Notes under the pieces: generated by a model
Databases searched by the model: none
What the model saw: only the letters and a program-made list of their open reading frames with translations
What the model was told of the DNA's origin: nothing
Position numbers and translations under genes: made by a program
Source of the DNA: Nocardioides humi
GTDB taxonomy: Bacteria; Actinomycetota; Actinomycetes; Propionibacteriales; Nocardioidaceae
Reading direction: 5' to 3'
DNA: 64,000 bases
Assembly (NCBI RefSeq): GCF_006494775.1
Contig: NZ_CP041146.1
Coordinates: 248,001-312,000, forward strand
Shown: positions 1 to 9,876 of the stretch, in pieces
Numbering within the stretch: the stretch's first letter is position 1
Layout: each line of letters starts with the position of its first letter

Positions 1-365
1 GAGGCGACCAGCGTGGCGGGATCGGGCGCGCTGAACGACTCCCCCACCCAGGTCATCGCCGCCGCGGCCAGGCCGGTGCCGACGAGCACGGCCAGCACCC
101 CGGGAACCGCGTGGTGACGGGCCACCCAGCCGCCGACGAGGCCGAGCAGCGCGGCGAGCCCGAAGGCGACCACGACGTAGGTCGCCGTGCCTCCGAAGTC
201 GCTGGTGATGCCCTGGTCGAACGGGGAGGGATACCAGGTCGGACCGGCGGGGGTGTCGAAGATCTTGCCGTCCGGCGCTGGACTCCACCAGGTCCACCAC
301 AGCCAGCCGCCGGCGGCGCCGAGCAGCGCCCCGAGCACGACCGGGAGGGTGAGCGCCCGCGTCAT
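1..365 (-). CDS. Membrane protein of unknown function (3' end outside window)
   Basis: The reading frame starts at the ATG ending at 365 and runs off the left edge of the window, so only about 121 N-terminal residues are visible. A first hydrophobic segment begins near residue 6 and is followed by a Trp-rich stretch (WLWWTWWSP). Two further hydrophobic helices lie near residues 64-80 and 88-105. The start overlaps the dnaE stop as ATGA, so translation is probably coupled to dnaE. I recognise no family. An integral membrane location is the only supported inference. Confidence 0.6.
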   Translation of the reverse strand, partial: MTRALTLPVVLGALLGAAGGWLWWTWWSPAPDGKIFDTPAGPTWYPSPFDQGITSDFGGTATYVVVAFGLAALLGLVGGWVARHHAVPGVLAVLVGTGLAAAAMTWVGESFSAPDPATLVA

Positions 366-3300
366 CCGGCGAGGCACCCGGGGCCGAGGAGCTGCTTGAG
401 GTCGGCGAACAGCGCGGACGAGGGAGTCACCCGGAGATTGTCTCCCAGGCGCATGACCTTGGTGGAGTCGCGGCTGAGCAGCTGGAGGCGCACCTCGGTC
501 AGGCCGGCGTGGGTGGTCAGCACCTCGCGCAGCTGCTGCACCACCGGGCCCGTGCAGCGGGTCGACGGCAGGCTGATCACGACGGGACCGTCGCTGCCCC
601 GCTCCAGGTCGGGGACGGTCACCTCCTGGCCGCGCAGCTGGGGGGTGTCGCGATCCTTGTCGAGCTGCCCGCGGACCCGGACGATCGCGTCCTCGGTGAG
701 GTACGGCGCGGCGAGCCGGTAGCTGCTGGGGAACAGCAGCACGTCGATCGCGCCCTCGAGGTCCTCCAGGGTCACGGTCGCCCACGGATCGCCGTTCTTG
801 GTGATCTTGCGCTGGATCGAGGTGACCAGGCCGGCCACGGTCACCGTCGAGTTGTGCGGCCGGTTCTCGTCGGTGACCAGGTTGCCGATGGTGCAGTCGG
901 TGCCGTTGGACAGCACGTGCTCGAGGCCCAGGAGCGGGTGGTCGGAGACGTAGAGGCCGAGCATCTCCCGCTCGTGACCCAGCAGCGTCATCTTGTCCCA
1001 CTCGTCGATGTCGGGGATCGCGACGCTCACCCCGAAACCGCCGTCGCCTCCGTCGTCGTCGCCCAGGCCCGCGAACAGCGAGTCCTGGCCGATCGCCTCG
1101 TTGCGCTTGATGTCGACGTACTGGTCGACGGCGGTCTCGTGGATCGCGACCAGGGCCCGGCGCACGTGCTTCATGTCGTCGAAGGCGCCGGCCTTGATCA
1201 GCGAGTCGATGACCCGCTTGTTGCAGACCGTGGCGGGCACCTTGGACAGGAAGTCGTTGAAGTCGCCGAACCGCTCCTTCTCGGTGCGCGCCTCGACGAT
1301 CCCGTCGACCACGTTGGCGCCGACGTTGCGGATCGCGGTGAGGCCGAAGCGGATGTCGCGCCCGACGGCGGTGAAGTTGTGGGCCGACTCGTTGACGTCG
1401 GGCGGGAGGACCTGGATCTTCATCCGGCGGCACTCGTTGAGGTAGATCGCCATCTTGTCCTTGTCGTCCTTCACGGACGTCAGGAGCGCGGCCATGTACT
1501 CGGTCGGGTAGTTGGCCTTGAGGTAGGCGGTCCAGTAGGTGATGACGCCGTACGCCGCCGAGTGGGACTTGTTGAAGGCGTAGTCGGCGAACGGGACCAG
1601 GATCTCCCACAGCGTCTTGACCGCGTCGATCGGATAGCCGCGCTCCAGCATGCCGGCCTCGAAGCCGGCGTACTGCTTGTCCAGCTCCTCCTTCTTCTTC
1701 TTGCCCATCGCGCGGCGCATGTTGTCCGCGGCGCCCAGGGAGAAGCCGGCCAGGACCTGGGCGATCGCCATCACCTGCTCCTGGTAGACGATCAGGCCGT
1801 AGGTCTCGCCCAGCACCGGCTCCAGCGCCTCGGCGAGCGCCGGGTGGATCGGCTCGATCGGCTCGCGGCCGTTCTTGCGGCGGGCGTACTTGTTGTGGGA
1901 GTCGGCGCCCATCGGGCCGGGGCGGTAGAGCGCGGAGACGGCGGTGATGTCGGCGAAGTTGTCCGGCAGCATCGAGCGGAGCAGCGCGCGCATGCCGCCA
2001 CCATCGAGCTGGAACACGCCGAGGGTGTCGCCGCGGCCCATCAGCTCGTAGGTCGGCCGGTCGTCGAAGGGCAGGTCCTCGAGGACCACGTCCTCCTCAC
2101 GGTTGGCCTTGATGTTGACCAGCGCGTCCTCGAGGATGCGCAGGTTGGACAGGCCCAGGAAGTCCATCTTGACCAGGCCCAGCGACTCGCACATCGGGTA
2201 GTCGAACTGGGTGATCACCGCGCCGTCCTGCGGGCGGGCCATGATCGGGACGATGTCGATCAGCGGCTCGCTGGACATGATCACGCCGGCGGCGTGCACG
2301 CCCCAGTTGCGGATCTGGCCCTCGAGGCCGAGCGCGGTCTGGTAGATCGTGCGGACGTCGGCGTCCTGCTCGTAGAGCGCGCGGAACTCGCCGCCGTCGT
2401 TGTAGCGCTTGTGCTCGGGGTTGAAGATCTCCTTCAGCGGCACGCCCTTGCCCATGACGTCGGGCGGCATGGCCTTGGTGATCTTGTCGCCGATCGCGAA
2501 GCCGTGGTCGAGCACCCGGGCGGCGTCCTTGATCGCGGCCTTGGACTTCAGCCGGCCGAAGGTCGCGATCTGGGCGACCCGCTCGGCGCCGTACTTCTTG
2601 CTGACGTAGTCGATGACCTCGCCGCGCCGGGCGTCGTCGAAGTCGATGTCGAAGTCGGGCATCGAGGGGCGCTCGGGGTTGAGGAAGCGCTCGAAGAACA
2701 GGCCGTGCTCGAGGGGGCACAGGTCGGTGATGCTGAGGGCGTACGCCGCGATCGAGCCCGCACCCGAGCCACGGCCGGGCCCGACCCGGATGCCGTTGCG
2801 CTTGGACCACTGGATGAAGTCGGCGACCACGAGGTAGTAGCCGCAGTAGCCCTTCTGGGAGACGATCGCGAGCTCCATCTCGACCCGGTCGCGGACCTCC
2901 TGGGTGAGCTTGTCGCCCGGGTAGCGCGCCTCGATCCCGCGCCAGACCTCCTTGCGGAACCAGGACTCCTCGGTCTCGCCGGCCGGGATGTCGGCGCGGG
3001 CCATGTAGCCGCCCGTGGACTCGGTGAACTCGACCGAGCAGCGCTCGGCGATCTCGACCGTGTTGTCGCACGCCTCGGGCATCCCGAACTTGCCCGCCCA
3101 CAGCTCGCGCATCTCGGCCGCGGACTTGATGTAGTAGCCGCCGCCGTCGAACTTGAGCCGGTTGGTGTCGGAGAGCCGCTTGCCGGACGCGACGCAGATG
3201 AGGGCGTCGTGGGCGTCGGCGTCGTCGGGGTTGTTGTAGTGGGAGTCGTTGGTGGCGATCGGCGGGATGCCGAGCTCCTTGCCGAGCCGGAGCAGGTCGT

Positions 3301-3924
3301 CGCGCACCCGCTTCTCGATGGAGATGCCGTGGTCCATCAGCTCCAGGAAGACGCTGTCCCGGCCGTAGATCTCCTGCAGCTCGGCCGCCTCGCGGACCGC
3401 CTCGTCCCACTGGCCCAGGCGCAGCCGGGTCTGGATCGCGCCGCTGGGGCAGCCGGTAGAGACGATGACCCCCTTGCTGTGCTCGGCGAGGATCTCCTTG
3501 TCCATCCGCGGCTTGTAGAAGTACCCCTCGAGGCTGGACCGGGACGAGAGCCGGAACAGGTTGTGCATGCCCTCGGTGGACTCCGCCCACATGGTCATGT
3601 GGGTGTAGGCGCCACCGCCGGCGACGTCGTCGCCGCCCTCCTCCGCGGCGTCGCCCTTGCCCCAGCGCACGCGCCGCCGCTCACCGCGGGGGTGCCGGGC
3701 GTGATGTAGGCCTCGATGCCGATGATCGGCCGGACGCCGTGCTTCCGCGCCTTGGAGTAGAAGTCGTAGGCGCCGTGCAGGTTGCCGTGGTCGGTCATCG
3801 CGATCGCGGGCATGCCGAGGTCGGTGACGCGGGTGAACAACCCGTCGAGCAGCGACGCACCGTCGAGCATGGAGTACTCGGTGTGGACGTGCAGGTGGAC
3901 GAAGTCCCCGGCGTCGGCAGCCAT
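362..3924 (-). CDS. dnaE: DNA polymerase III subunit alpha (apparent frameshift)
   Basis: Replicative DNA polymerase catalytic subunit. The PHP domain opens the protein (HVHTEYS at residues 12-18, TDHGN at 44-48). The polymerase palm Asp motif PDFDIDFDD lies near residue 422, and a C-terminal OB-fold region follows. The N-terminal 79 residues are in a different frame from the rest. The switch falls at a five-base G run at 3688-3692, and one extra base would restore [16 protein letters not shown], giving about 1187 residues, the normal DnaE1 length. The ATG at 3924 follows a GAGGAG sequence. Because the protein is essential, a sequence error is more likely than a true mutation. Confidence 0.93.
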
Positions 3925-4017
3925 CGGTGGTTCGGCTCTCCTCAAGTGGCTCAGCAATCAACGGGAGGGGCGGTCGCTCGGGGAAGAGGACCAGCCTACG
4001 TGAAGAACACCGCGACT

Positions 4018-4488
4018 CTAGGACGACCCTCCGACAGATCCCGGTGGCCACTCCATCCGGAGGTCGGGCGCCCGCTCCTCGTTGTCCGCGCCGTCCGTGT
4101 GCTCCCGCTCGACCAGACCGCGGGCGGCGTAGAACGCCCGGGCCGGCGTGTTCTGCGCGAAGACCCACAGGCTGAAGCCGCCGGGGTGGCGAGCCTTCAC
4201 CAGGTCGAGCAGGGCGCCGCCGACGCCCGCGCCCTGGTGGGCCGGGTCGACGTACAGGTCGTTGAGCCAGGTCCGCGTGAACCGGGCGTAGCCGACGATG
4301 CGGCCGGCGATCTCGGCGACCCAGCTCTCGGCCGTGCCGAAGTGCTCGGCGAGGTACGCGCGGACCTCGTCGGGCGAGCGGATCCCGGGCGGCATCGGCG
4401 CGGCCGCCCGGGCCGCGACCTGCACCGCCGCGATCTGCGGTACGTCGTGCGGTGTCGCGGGGCGGACGAGCAGCTCAGTGGGCGTCAC
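4018..4488 (-). CDS. GNAT family N-acetyltransferase
   Basis: A single GNAT acyltransferase domain of 156 residues. The acetyl-CoA-binding signature is visible as [14 protein letters not shown], followed by the typical C-terminal FYAARGL segment before the last strand. The GTG at 4488 overlaps the 3' end of the pseudouridine synthase gene by 14 bases, which suggests cotranscription from lspA through rluD into this gene. The substrate cannot be predicted from sequence. Confidence 0.85.
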   Translation of the reverse strand: MTPTELLVRPATPHDVPQIAAVQVAARAAAPMPPGIRSPDEVRAYLAEHFGTAESWVAEIAGRIVGYARFTRTWLNDLYVDPAHQGAGVGGALLDLVKARHPGGFSLWVFAQNTPARAFYAARGLVEREHTDGADNEERAPDLRMEWPPGSVGGSS

Positions 4489-5413
4489 GGATGACCTCGA
4501 GCGCGCGCGCGAGGTCGGCGGGGTAGGCCGACTCGTACTCGACGTACGCGTTGGTCTCCGGGTGCTCGAAGCCGAGCTTGACCGCATGCAGCCACTGGCG
4601 CTCCAGGCCGACGCGGCGGGCCAGGACCGGGTCGGCGCCGTAGGTGAGGTCACCGACGCACGGGTGCTTGAGCGCGCTCATGTGCACCCGGATCTGGTGG
4701 GTGCGCCCGGTCTCGAGGTGGATCTCGAGCAGGCTCGCGAAGCGGTGGGCCTCGAGGGTCTCGTAGTGGGTGACGCTGTGCCGCCCGTCGTCCATGACCG
4801 CGAACTTGTAGTCGAACCTCGGGTGCCGGCCGATCGGGGCGTCGATGGTGCCCTCGAGCGGGTCCGGGTGGCCCTGGACCAGTGCGTGATAGGTCTTGTC
4901 GACGGTGCGGTGGCGGAAGGCGTTCTTGAGCACCGAGTAGGCGTGCTCGGACTTGGCGATCACCATGACGCCCGAGGTGCCGACGTCGAGGCGCTGGACG
5001 ATCCCCTCGCGCTCCTTGGCCCCCGAGGTGGAGATCCGGAAGCCGGCGCCGGCGAGATGGCCGACCACGGTCGGGCCGCGCCAGCCGGGCGAGGGGTGGA
5101 CGGCGACGCCGACCGGCTTGTCGATCACGACGATCGCGTCGTCGTCGTGGATGATCTTGATCCCCTCGACGATCTCGGGGACCACCTCGAGCGGGTCGCT
5201 CACCACCGGGATCGAGACGTCGAGCACGGAGCCGCCGAGGACCCGGTCGCTCTTGCCGCCGACCGGCGTACCGTCGAGGACGACCAGGTCCTGGGCGATC
5301 AGCTCGGCGGCGCGGGTCCGGGAGACGCCGAACAGCTGGGCCATGGCGACGTCGATCCGCTCGCCGTCGAGGCTCTCGGGCACCGGCAGGGTGCGGTGGT
5401 CGACCGTGCTCAC
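4475..5413 (-). CDS. Pseudouridine synthase, RluA/RluD family
   Basis: Makes pseudouridine in structured RNA, probably 23S rRNA as RluD does. An N-terminal S4 RNA-binding domain ([20 protein letters not shown]) is followed by the catalytic core. The active-site motif [14 protein letters not shown] contains the catalytic Asp. The C-terminal substrate motif [10 protein letters not shown] is also present. The protein has 312 residues, the usual length. The GTG start at 5413 overlaps the lspA stop as GTGA; lspA and rluD are neighbours in many actinobacteria. Confidence 0.93.
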   Translation of the reverse strand: MSTVDHRTLPVPESLDGERIDVAMAQLFGVSRTRAAELIAQDLVVLDGTPVGGKSDRVLGGSVLDVSIPVVSDPLEVVPEIVEGIKIIHDDDAIVVIDKPVGVAVHPSPGWRGPTVVGHLAGAGFRISTSGAKEREGIVQRLDVGTSGVMVIAKSEHAYSVLKNAFRHRTVDKTYHALVQGHPDPLEGTIDAPIGRHPRFDYKFAVMDDGRHSVTHYETLEAHRFASLLEIHLETGRTHQIRVHMSALKHPCVGDLTYGADPVLARRVGLERQWLHAVKLGFEHPETNAYVEYESAYPADLARALEVIRDAH

Positions 5414-6033
5414 GACTCCTCCTCGGCCTCGGCCGGGGTCCCGGGGTCGGTCTCGGGGTCGGTCTCGCCGTGGGAGTGCTGGGCGCGGGTGCCGTCGAGG
5501 TTCACGCCGCGCAGCACCTGGAGCAGGATGAGGCCGACGCCGACGTTGATGCAGATGTCGGCCACGTTGAAGACCGGCCAGTTCGGCAGCATCAGGAAGT
5601 CGACGACGTGCCCGCGGAAGGGTCCGGGCTCGCGGACCAGGCGATCGATCAGGTTGCCGTCGATGCCGGCGAGCAGCAGGCCCAGGCCGACCGCCCAGAC
5701 CCTGCTGACGACCCGGCGGCTGGTCCACAGCACCACGAGGGTCGCGACGCAGGCCAGGCACGCGATGGCGACCGTGAACCGGGTGCCCAGGCTGAACGCC
5801 GCGCCCGGGTTGTAGGTCAGGTGCAGCTGCAGCAGCTCGCCGACCACCTCGACGTCCGGCTCGCCGGTCAGGTGGCGCACCGCCAGCACCTTCGCGACCT
5901 GGTCGACCGCGATCATGACCGCGGCGACCGCGGCGAAGAGCAGCCAGCTCCCCCGGTGGGCGAGGAGGCCCGATCGGGTCCGGCCGGTCCCGTCGTCGCG
6001 GTCGTCTACCGGCGTTCCTCGCGCTGCTTGCAT
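5410..6033 (-). CDS. lspA: Lipoprotein signal peptidase II
   Basis: Aspartyl membrane protease that removes signal peptides from prolipoproteins after lipid transfer. Four membrane helices are visible. Both catalytic Asp motifs are present: GNLIDRL and [11 protein letters not shown]. The Asn-containing motif [10 protein letters not shown] is also conserved. The product is 207 residues from the ATG at 6033, with an N-terminal charged extension and an acidic C-terminal tail. This start overlaps the 3' end of the DksA-like gene by 28 bases and has no clear ribosome binding site, so the exact start is uncertain. Confidence 0.92.
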   Translation of the reverse strand: MQAARGTPVDDRDDGTGRTRSGLLAHRGSWLLFAAVAAVMIAVDQVAKVLAVRHLTGEPDVEVVGELLQLHLTYNPGAAFSLGTRFTVAIACLACVATLVVLWTSRRVVSRVWAVGLGLLLAGIDGNLIDRLVREPGPFRGHVVDFLMLPNWPVFNVADICINVGVGLILLQVLRGVNLDGTRAQHSHGETDPETDPGTPAEAEEES

Positions 6034-7013
6034 GTCATGCACAGTGTGGCACGCGGGAAGGCCATCAGCCGCATCTTGCCGATCGGGTTCCCGCAGGACT
6101 CGCACACGCCGTACGTGCCGTCGTCGATGCGCGCCAGGGCCCGGTCGATCTGGGCGAGCTTCTCCCGCTCGTGGTTGAGGACGGTGAGCTCGTGGTCGCG
6201 CTCGAAGCTGGTCGCGCCGAGGTCGGCCTGGTCCTGGCCGGCGCCGTCCCCGGAGTCGCGGAGCAGGCCGCTCAGGTCGGCCTCCTGCTCCTCGAGGATC
6301 CGGGCGCTCGCCTCGCGCTGCTCGTGGAGCTCGGCCAGCACCTCGGCGAGCTCGTCGGCCGACCAGGCGTCCTCGTGGTCGAGGACCACGAGGGACGAGG
6401 GGGCCACCTTGCGGGCGGGGCGCTTCTTCGCGGGAGCGGCCTTCTTGGCGGGGGCCGCCTTCTTCGCCGGGGCGGCCTTCTTCGCCGGGGCGGCCTTCTT
6501 CGCCGGGGCGGCCTTCTTCGCCGGGGCGGCCTTCTTCGCCGGGGCGGCCTTCTTGGCGGGGGCCGCCTTCTTGGCGGGGGCCGCCTTCTTGGCGGGGGCG
6601 GCCTTCTTGGCCGGGGCGGCCTTCTTGGCGGGAGCGGCCTTCTTGGCGGGAGCGGCCTTCTTGGCGGGAGCGGCCTTCTTGGCGGGGGCGGCCTTCTTGG
6701 CGGGGGCGGCCTTCTTGGCGGGGGCCGCCTTCTTGGCGGGGGCCGCCTTCTTGGCCGGGGCGGCCTTCTTGGCCGGGGCCGCCTTCTTGGCCGGGGCCGC
6801 CTTCTTCGCCGGGGCCGCCTTCTTGGCCGGGGCCGCCTTCTTGGCCGGGGCCGCCTTCTTGGCCGGAGCCGCCTTCTTGGCCGGAGCCGCCTTCTTCGCA
6901 GCGGTCTTCTTGGCCGGCGCCTCGGCACTGGCGGTCGTCTTCCGCGAGCGGATGATCTTCCGGGCAGCGGTGGCAGCCTGACCGGCCAACGACTTCTTCG
7001 TGCTGCGGGCCAT
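6006..7013 (-). CDS. DksA/TraR-type zinc finger protein with histone-like repeat tail
   Basis: The C-terminal 130 residues form a DksA/TraR-type domain: a coiled coil ([18 protein letters not shown]), then [13 protein letters not shown] and LCMTCK, giving a four-Cys zinc finger. Proteins of this family usually bind RNA polymerase through its secondary channel. Between a short basic N-terminus and this domain lie 26 six-residue AAPAKK units (about residues 42-197), resembling histone H1 or the HupB tail. The total of 335 residues is more than twice the normal family length. The ATG at 7013 has GAGGAG 7 bases upstream. Nucleic-acid binding by the tail is inferred from charge and composition only. 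Confidence 0.88.
   Translation of the reverse strand: MARSTKKSLAGQAATAARKIIRSRKTTASAEAPAKKTAAKKAAPAKKAAPAKKAAPAKKAAPAKKAAPAKKAAPAKKAAPAKKAAPAKKAAPAKKAAPAKKAAPAKKAAPAKKAAPAKKAAPAKKAAPAKKAAPAKKAAPAKKAAPAKKAAPAKKAAPAKKAAPAKKAAPAKKAAPAKKAAPAKKAAPAKKAAPAKKRPARKVAPSSLVVLDHEDAWSADELAEVLAELHEQREASARILEEQEADLSGLLRDSGDGAGQDQADLGATSFERDHELTVLNHEREKLAQIDRALARIDDGTYGVCESCGNPIGKMRLMAFPRATLCMTCKQREERR
6421..6888 (-). repeat. 26 tandem 18-bp units encoding AAPAKK
   Basis: Contiguous 18-bp units, each variants of gccttcttggcsggrgcs on the plus strand, with no spacers. Neighbouring units share synonymous variants: five identical copies lie in a row at 6457-6546 and three identical copies at about 6619-6672. 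This indicates recent unit duplication. Copy number is likely to vary between strains and may be collapsed or expanded in assemblies. Confidence 0.95.
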
Positions 7014-7168
7014 GAAGGACTCCTCAAGGGCGGCGACCCACGCGCCAGCGAGCGGTGGGCGTGCTGCGGAGGGTAGCGGGTGCGGCGAGGCGGTCCAAGC
7101 AGGCGCGCAGGAGACGGGATCACCCGGCGGATCACCCGGCGGGCGCGCTCCTGCCCCGGGTACGACGC

Positions 7169-7201
7169 GACCGGCCGGCCCGCGGGGCGGGCCGGCCGGT
7201 C
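7169..7201. terminator. Strong GC hairpin downstream of divIVA
   Basis: A perfect 15-bp stem with a 3-base GGG loop (arms 7169-7183 and 7187-7201) lies 33 bases past the divIVA stop and upstream of the DksA-like gene. There is no U-tract, as is common for actinobacterial terminators. It may end the dcw-cluster transcript. Confidence 0.65.
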
Positions 7202-7233
7202 GGACGGAGCGGTGGGAGGTCGAGCCGGGTGGC

Positions 7234-8001
7234 TCAGCCCTCTTCCTCGCCGAGGATGGAGCGCAGCCGCTTGGGGGCCGGCGTCTCCTCGACGGGCGCC
7301 AGGGTGTCGCCCGGCGTCTGCAGCGACTCGAGCTGCTGGGTGAAGTAGCTCTTGAGGCGCGAGCGGTACTCGCGCTCGAAGGAGCGCAGCGTCTCGACCT
7401 CGGCGGAGAGCTTGTCGCGCTCCTTCTCGAGGTCGCCGAAGAGCTGGGTGCGACGCTCGGCGGTCTCGGCGTCGAGCATCTCGGCACGGGTCCGGGCGTC
7501 GGACTCGAGGCGGTCGGCCTTGACCTTGGCCTCGGACGCGAGGCGGTCGGACTTGGTCCGGGCCTCGCCGACGATCTTGTCGGCCTCGTTCTTGGCGTCC
7601 TCGACGAGCTCGTCGGCGTTGCGGGTGGCGATCTCGAGGAGACGGGCCGCGGCGTTGGACGCCTCGGGAACGGTCTCGACCCGGATGGTCTCGACGCCGC
7701 CGCTGACAGCGGGAGCCGCGGCGACGGGCTCGACCACCGGGGCGGGGACCTCGACCGGAGCCGGGGGCTCGGGCACGATCTCGGGCACGGGCGCCAGCTG
7801 GGTCGGCGCGTCGAACGTCGCCGACGACCCGGACTGCGCGGCCGCGAGCTTCGCGCGGAGATCGTCGTTCTCCTGGGTCAGCCGGGCCAGCTCGGCCTCG
7901 ACCTCGTCCAGGAACTGGTCGACCTCGCCCATGTCGTAGCCCTCGCGCAGCCGAACCGGCGTAAAGCGCTTGTTGCTCACGTCCTCAGGCGTCAGGGGCA
8001 T
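7234..8001 (-). CDS. divIVA: DivIVA / Wag31 polar growth protein
   Basis: Coiled-coil scaffold that marks negatively curved membrane and directs polar or septal wall growth in actinobacteria. The N-terminal DivIVA domain is clear (LTPEDVSNKRFTPVRLREGYDMGEVDQFL). A first coiled coil follows, then a Pro/Val-rich linker at about residues 65-110 and a long second coiled coil. The length is 255 residues. A GGTGAGG sequence precedes the ATG at 8001. It is the last gene of the division cluster here, followed by a strong hairpin. Confidence 0.95.
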   Translation of the reverse strand: MPLTPEDVSNKRFTPVRLREGYDMGEVDQFLDEVEAELARLTQENDDLRAKLAAAQSGSSATFDAPTQLAPVPEIVPEPPAPVEVPAPVVEPVAAAPAVSGGVETIRVETVPEASNAAARLLEIATRNADELVEDAKNEADKIVGEARTKSDRLASEAKVKADRLESDARTRAEMLDAETAERRTQLFGDLEKERDKLSAEVETLRSFEREYRSRLKSYFTQQLESLQTPGDTLAPVEETPAPKRLRSILGEEEG

Positions 8002-8145
8002 GACCTCACCAATCTATGCGGAAGAAACATCGACAGTATGTCTTCACGAACCATAGCGCCTGCGCGGGCGAAGGCGGCATCCGCGCCCCGCGCGTGACAC
8101 TGGGTCCGGACCAGCGTCGTCGTGACCACTGGCGTCACAGCAGTA

Positions 8146-8439
8146 TCACAGCAGCAGGGTGGACCGGTTCACCGACAACAGCACGTAGGCGAGGATCAGG
8201 ACCAGGATGAAGCTGATGTCCAGGGCGAAGTTCCCGATCCGGATCGGCTTGATCACCTTGCGCAGGCCGTTGATCGGCGGGTCCGTGACGGTGTAGGCGA
8301 GCTCCAGGAAGACGAGCACCGGACCACGGGGCTCCCAGGCACGAGCGAACACCTGCACCCAGTCGGTGATGAAGCGCACCCACAGGAACGCGATGAAGGC
8401 GAACAGCACGCCCTCGATGATCCAGCCGACGATCGTCAC
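8146..8439 (-). CDS. YggT family membrane protein (YlmG-like)
   Basis: A 97-residue membrane protein with two hydrophobic helices (about residues 5-27 and 75-93). The family motif TDPPINGLRKVIKPI lies between them. Members sit between sepF and divIVA in many Gram-positive genomes, as here, and are linked to division or membrane organisation. The molecular function is unknown. Confidence 0.9.
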   Translation of the reverse strand: MTIVGWIIEGVLFAFIAFLWVRFITDWVQVFARAWEPRGPVLVFLELAYTVTDPPINGLRKVIKPIRIGNFALDISFILVLILAYVLLSVNRSTLLL

Positions 8440-8618
8440 GAGGTCAAACCTATCTGGCCGCCGCGCACGTCCGGCCGCCAGACCGCCTTGCGCTCAGCGA
8501 GCCTCGACCGCGCGGCCGGCAGCGTGGCGGACGGCGGCGAAGCCGCAGCGGGCGACGCCCGCGGTCCGAGCGCAGCGAGGACCGTGCGGCGAGCCCGGTC
8601 TCCGACACGCTCGGCCCA
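8440..8618. other. Intergenic, partly palindromic GC-rich spacer
   Basis: A 179-base gap between sepF and yggT. It contains a short stem (CGGTCC at 8562-8567 with GGACCG at 8579-8584) and looser surrounding complementarity. I see no convincing ORF. It may terminate sepF transcription or belong to the palindrome class described at 12048 and 15362. Confidence 0.4.
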
Positions 8619-9116
8619 TCACGATTGGTTGAAGAAGCCGTCGGCGGCGATGGCCTGCTTGTCCTCGGCCGCGACGGTGACATTGGGCGGCGAGAGCAGG
8701 AACACCTTGTTGGTGACGCGCTCGAGGCTGCCCCGGGTCCCGAAGACGAGGCCGACCGCGAAGTCGACCAGGCGCTTGGCGTCGGCGTTGTCCATCTCGC
8801 TGAGGTTCATGATCACCGGGGTGCCCTCGCGGTACTCCTCGCCGATCGAGCGCGCGTCGTTGTACGTCGCCGGGTGCAGGGTGGTGATCCGGGAGAGCTC
8901 GGCGACGACCGGCTGGGGGGCGGCGGCGACGGGACGACGGCGCTCCTCGAGGTCGGCGACGGTGCCGGACGGTACGGCGCGGACGGGCCGGGCCTGCCGG
9001 GAGTCGCGCGACTCGCGCGCGGAGGCCGGCTCGGTGGTCTCGTCGTCGTACTCGTCATAGCCGGTGTCCTCCAGCAGGCCGAGGTACTCACCGATCCTGC
9101 GCATCGCACCGCTCAT
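8619..9116 (-). CDS. sepF: Cell division protein SepF
   Basis: Membrane-linked FtsZ partner, and the likely FtsZ tether in actinobacteria that lack FtsA. The N-terminal amphipathic helix ([11 protein letters not shown]) is the membrane-binding segment. A charged linker follows, then the SepF fold (residues about 75-165) with [19 protein letters not shown] and the FLLSPPNV strand. The ATG at 9116 has GGAGG 8 bases upstream and gives 165 residues; longer in-frame starts lack this signal. The neighbours yggS and yggT are typical. Confidence 0.95.
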   Translation of the reverse strand: MSGAMRRIGEYLGLLEDTGYDEYDDETTEPASARESRDSRQARPVRAVPSGTVADLEERRRPVAAAPQPVVAELSRITTLHPATYNDARSIGEEYREGTPVIMNLSEMDNADAKRLVDFAVGLVFGTRGSLERVTNKVFLLSPPNVTVAAEDKQAIAADGFFNQS

Positions 9117-9177
9117 GACTGTTGCCTCCGTGATCCGCGTCCCCGGGTCCCGGGAACGTCTGGTGGTGTTGTGGACA

Positions 9178-9876
9178 TTACTTGACCTCGGGCCTCGATC
9201 CGAGGACCGCGGAGCCGACACGAACGTGTGTCGCGCCGACGGTGATCGCCGCCTCCAGGTCGCCGCTCATCCCGGCCGACAGGACGGTCGCGTCGGGGTG
9301 CCGGGAGAGGAAGTCCGCGCGGATCCCGGCGAGCCGGGAGAAGGCGAGGGCGGGGTCGTCGTCGAGGGGGGCGACGGCCATCAGTCCGCGCAGCCGCAGC
9401 TCGGGAGTGCGGGCGACCTCGTCGGCCAGCGCCGGGAGGGTCGCGGGGTCGGCGCCGAACCGGTGGTCGCGCCCGGGTGGGTCGAGGCTGACCTGGAGCA
9501 GTACGTCGACCACCCGGCCGGCGTCGGCGGCGCCCCGGGCGAGCCGCGGGACGAGCGCCGCGCGGTCGACGGACTCGACCACGTCGGCGTACCGGGCCAC
9601 GGCGGCGGCCTTGTTGGACTGCAGACCGCCGATGAAGTGCCAGCGCAGGCCGAGGTCGGCGCAGTCGGCGGCCTTGGCCTCCGCCTCCTGGTGCCGGTTC
9701 TCCCCCACGTCGGTGACGCCGAGGCCGGCGAGCAGCCGGACGTCGGAGGCCGGGAAGAACTTCGTGACCACGACCAGGGCGACGTCGTCGGCGGAGCGAC
9801 CGGCGTCGGCGGCGGCGCGGGCGATCCGCTCACGGACGGCGGCCAGGCTCGCGCGCAGCTCGTCGGCACGGCTCAT
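9178..9876 (-). CDS. YggS family pyridoxal phosphate homeostasis protein
   Basis: PLP-binding TIM-barrel protein that buffers pyridoxal 5'-phosphate without enzyme activity. The PLP lysine motif [10 protein letters not shown] is near residue 37, with [21 protein letters not shown] and the C-terminal [24 protein letters not shown] phosphate-binding region. The ATG at 9876 overlaps the pgeF stop as ATGA, giving 232 residues; an ATG three codons upstream is also possible. Confidence 0.93.
   Translation of the reverse strand: MSRADELRASLAAVRERIARAAADAGRSADDVALVVVTKFFPASDVRLLAGLGVTDVGENRHQEAEAKAADCADLGLRWHFIGGLQSNKAAAVARYADVVESVDRAALVPRLARGAADAGRVVDVLLQVSLDPPGRDHRFGADPATLPALADEVARTPELRLRGLMAVAPLDDDPALAFSRLAGIRADFLSRHPDATVLSAGMSGDLEAAITVGATHVRVGSAVLGSRPEVK

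Noticed and set aside
3680..3700. Programmed frameshifting in dnaE (and likewise murF, macR, the kinase and FAD genes).
   Set aside because: No slippery heptamer or downstream structure is shared, the genes are functionally unrelated, and all need one missing base in a homopolymer, which fits sequencing error better.
509..3709. A 1066-residue plus-strand reading frame opposite dnaE.
   Set aside because: It mirrors the dnaE codons in a very GC-rich genome, has no domain and no start signal, and is a shadow frame. The same applies to the many other long antisense frames.
6421..6888. CRISPR array.
   Set aside because: The units are contiguous, coding and without spacers. The repeats at 27211-27246 and 41227-41310 were rejected for the same reason.
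6171..7076. A Gly/Leu-rich repeat protein on the plus strand opposite the AAPAKK repeats.
   Set aside because: It is the antisense reading of the tandem repeat and lacks any conserved domain outside it.
8450..8683. A 77-residue ORF in the sepF-yggT gap.
   Set aside because: Arg/Pro/Ser-rich composition of a random GC frame, overlapping the sepF coding end, with no ribosome binding site.
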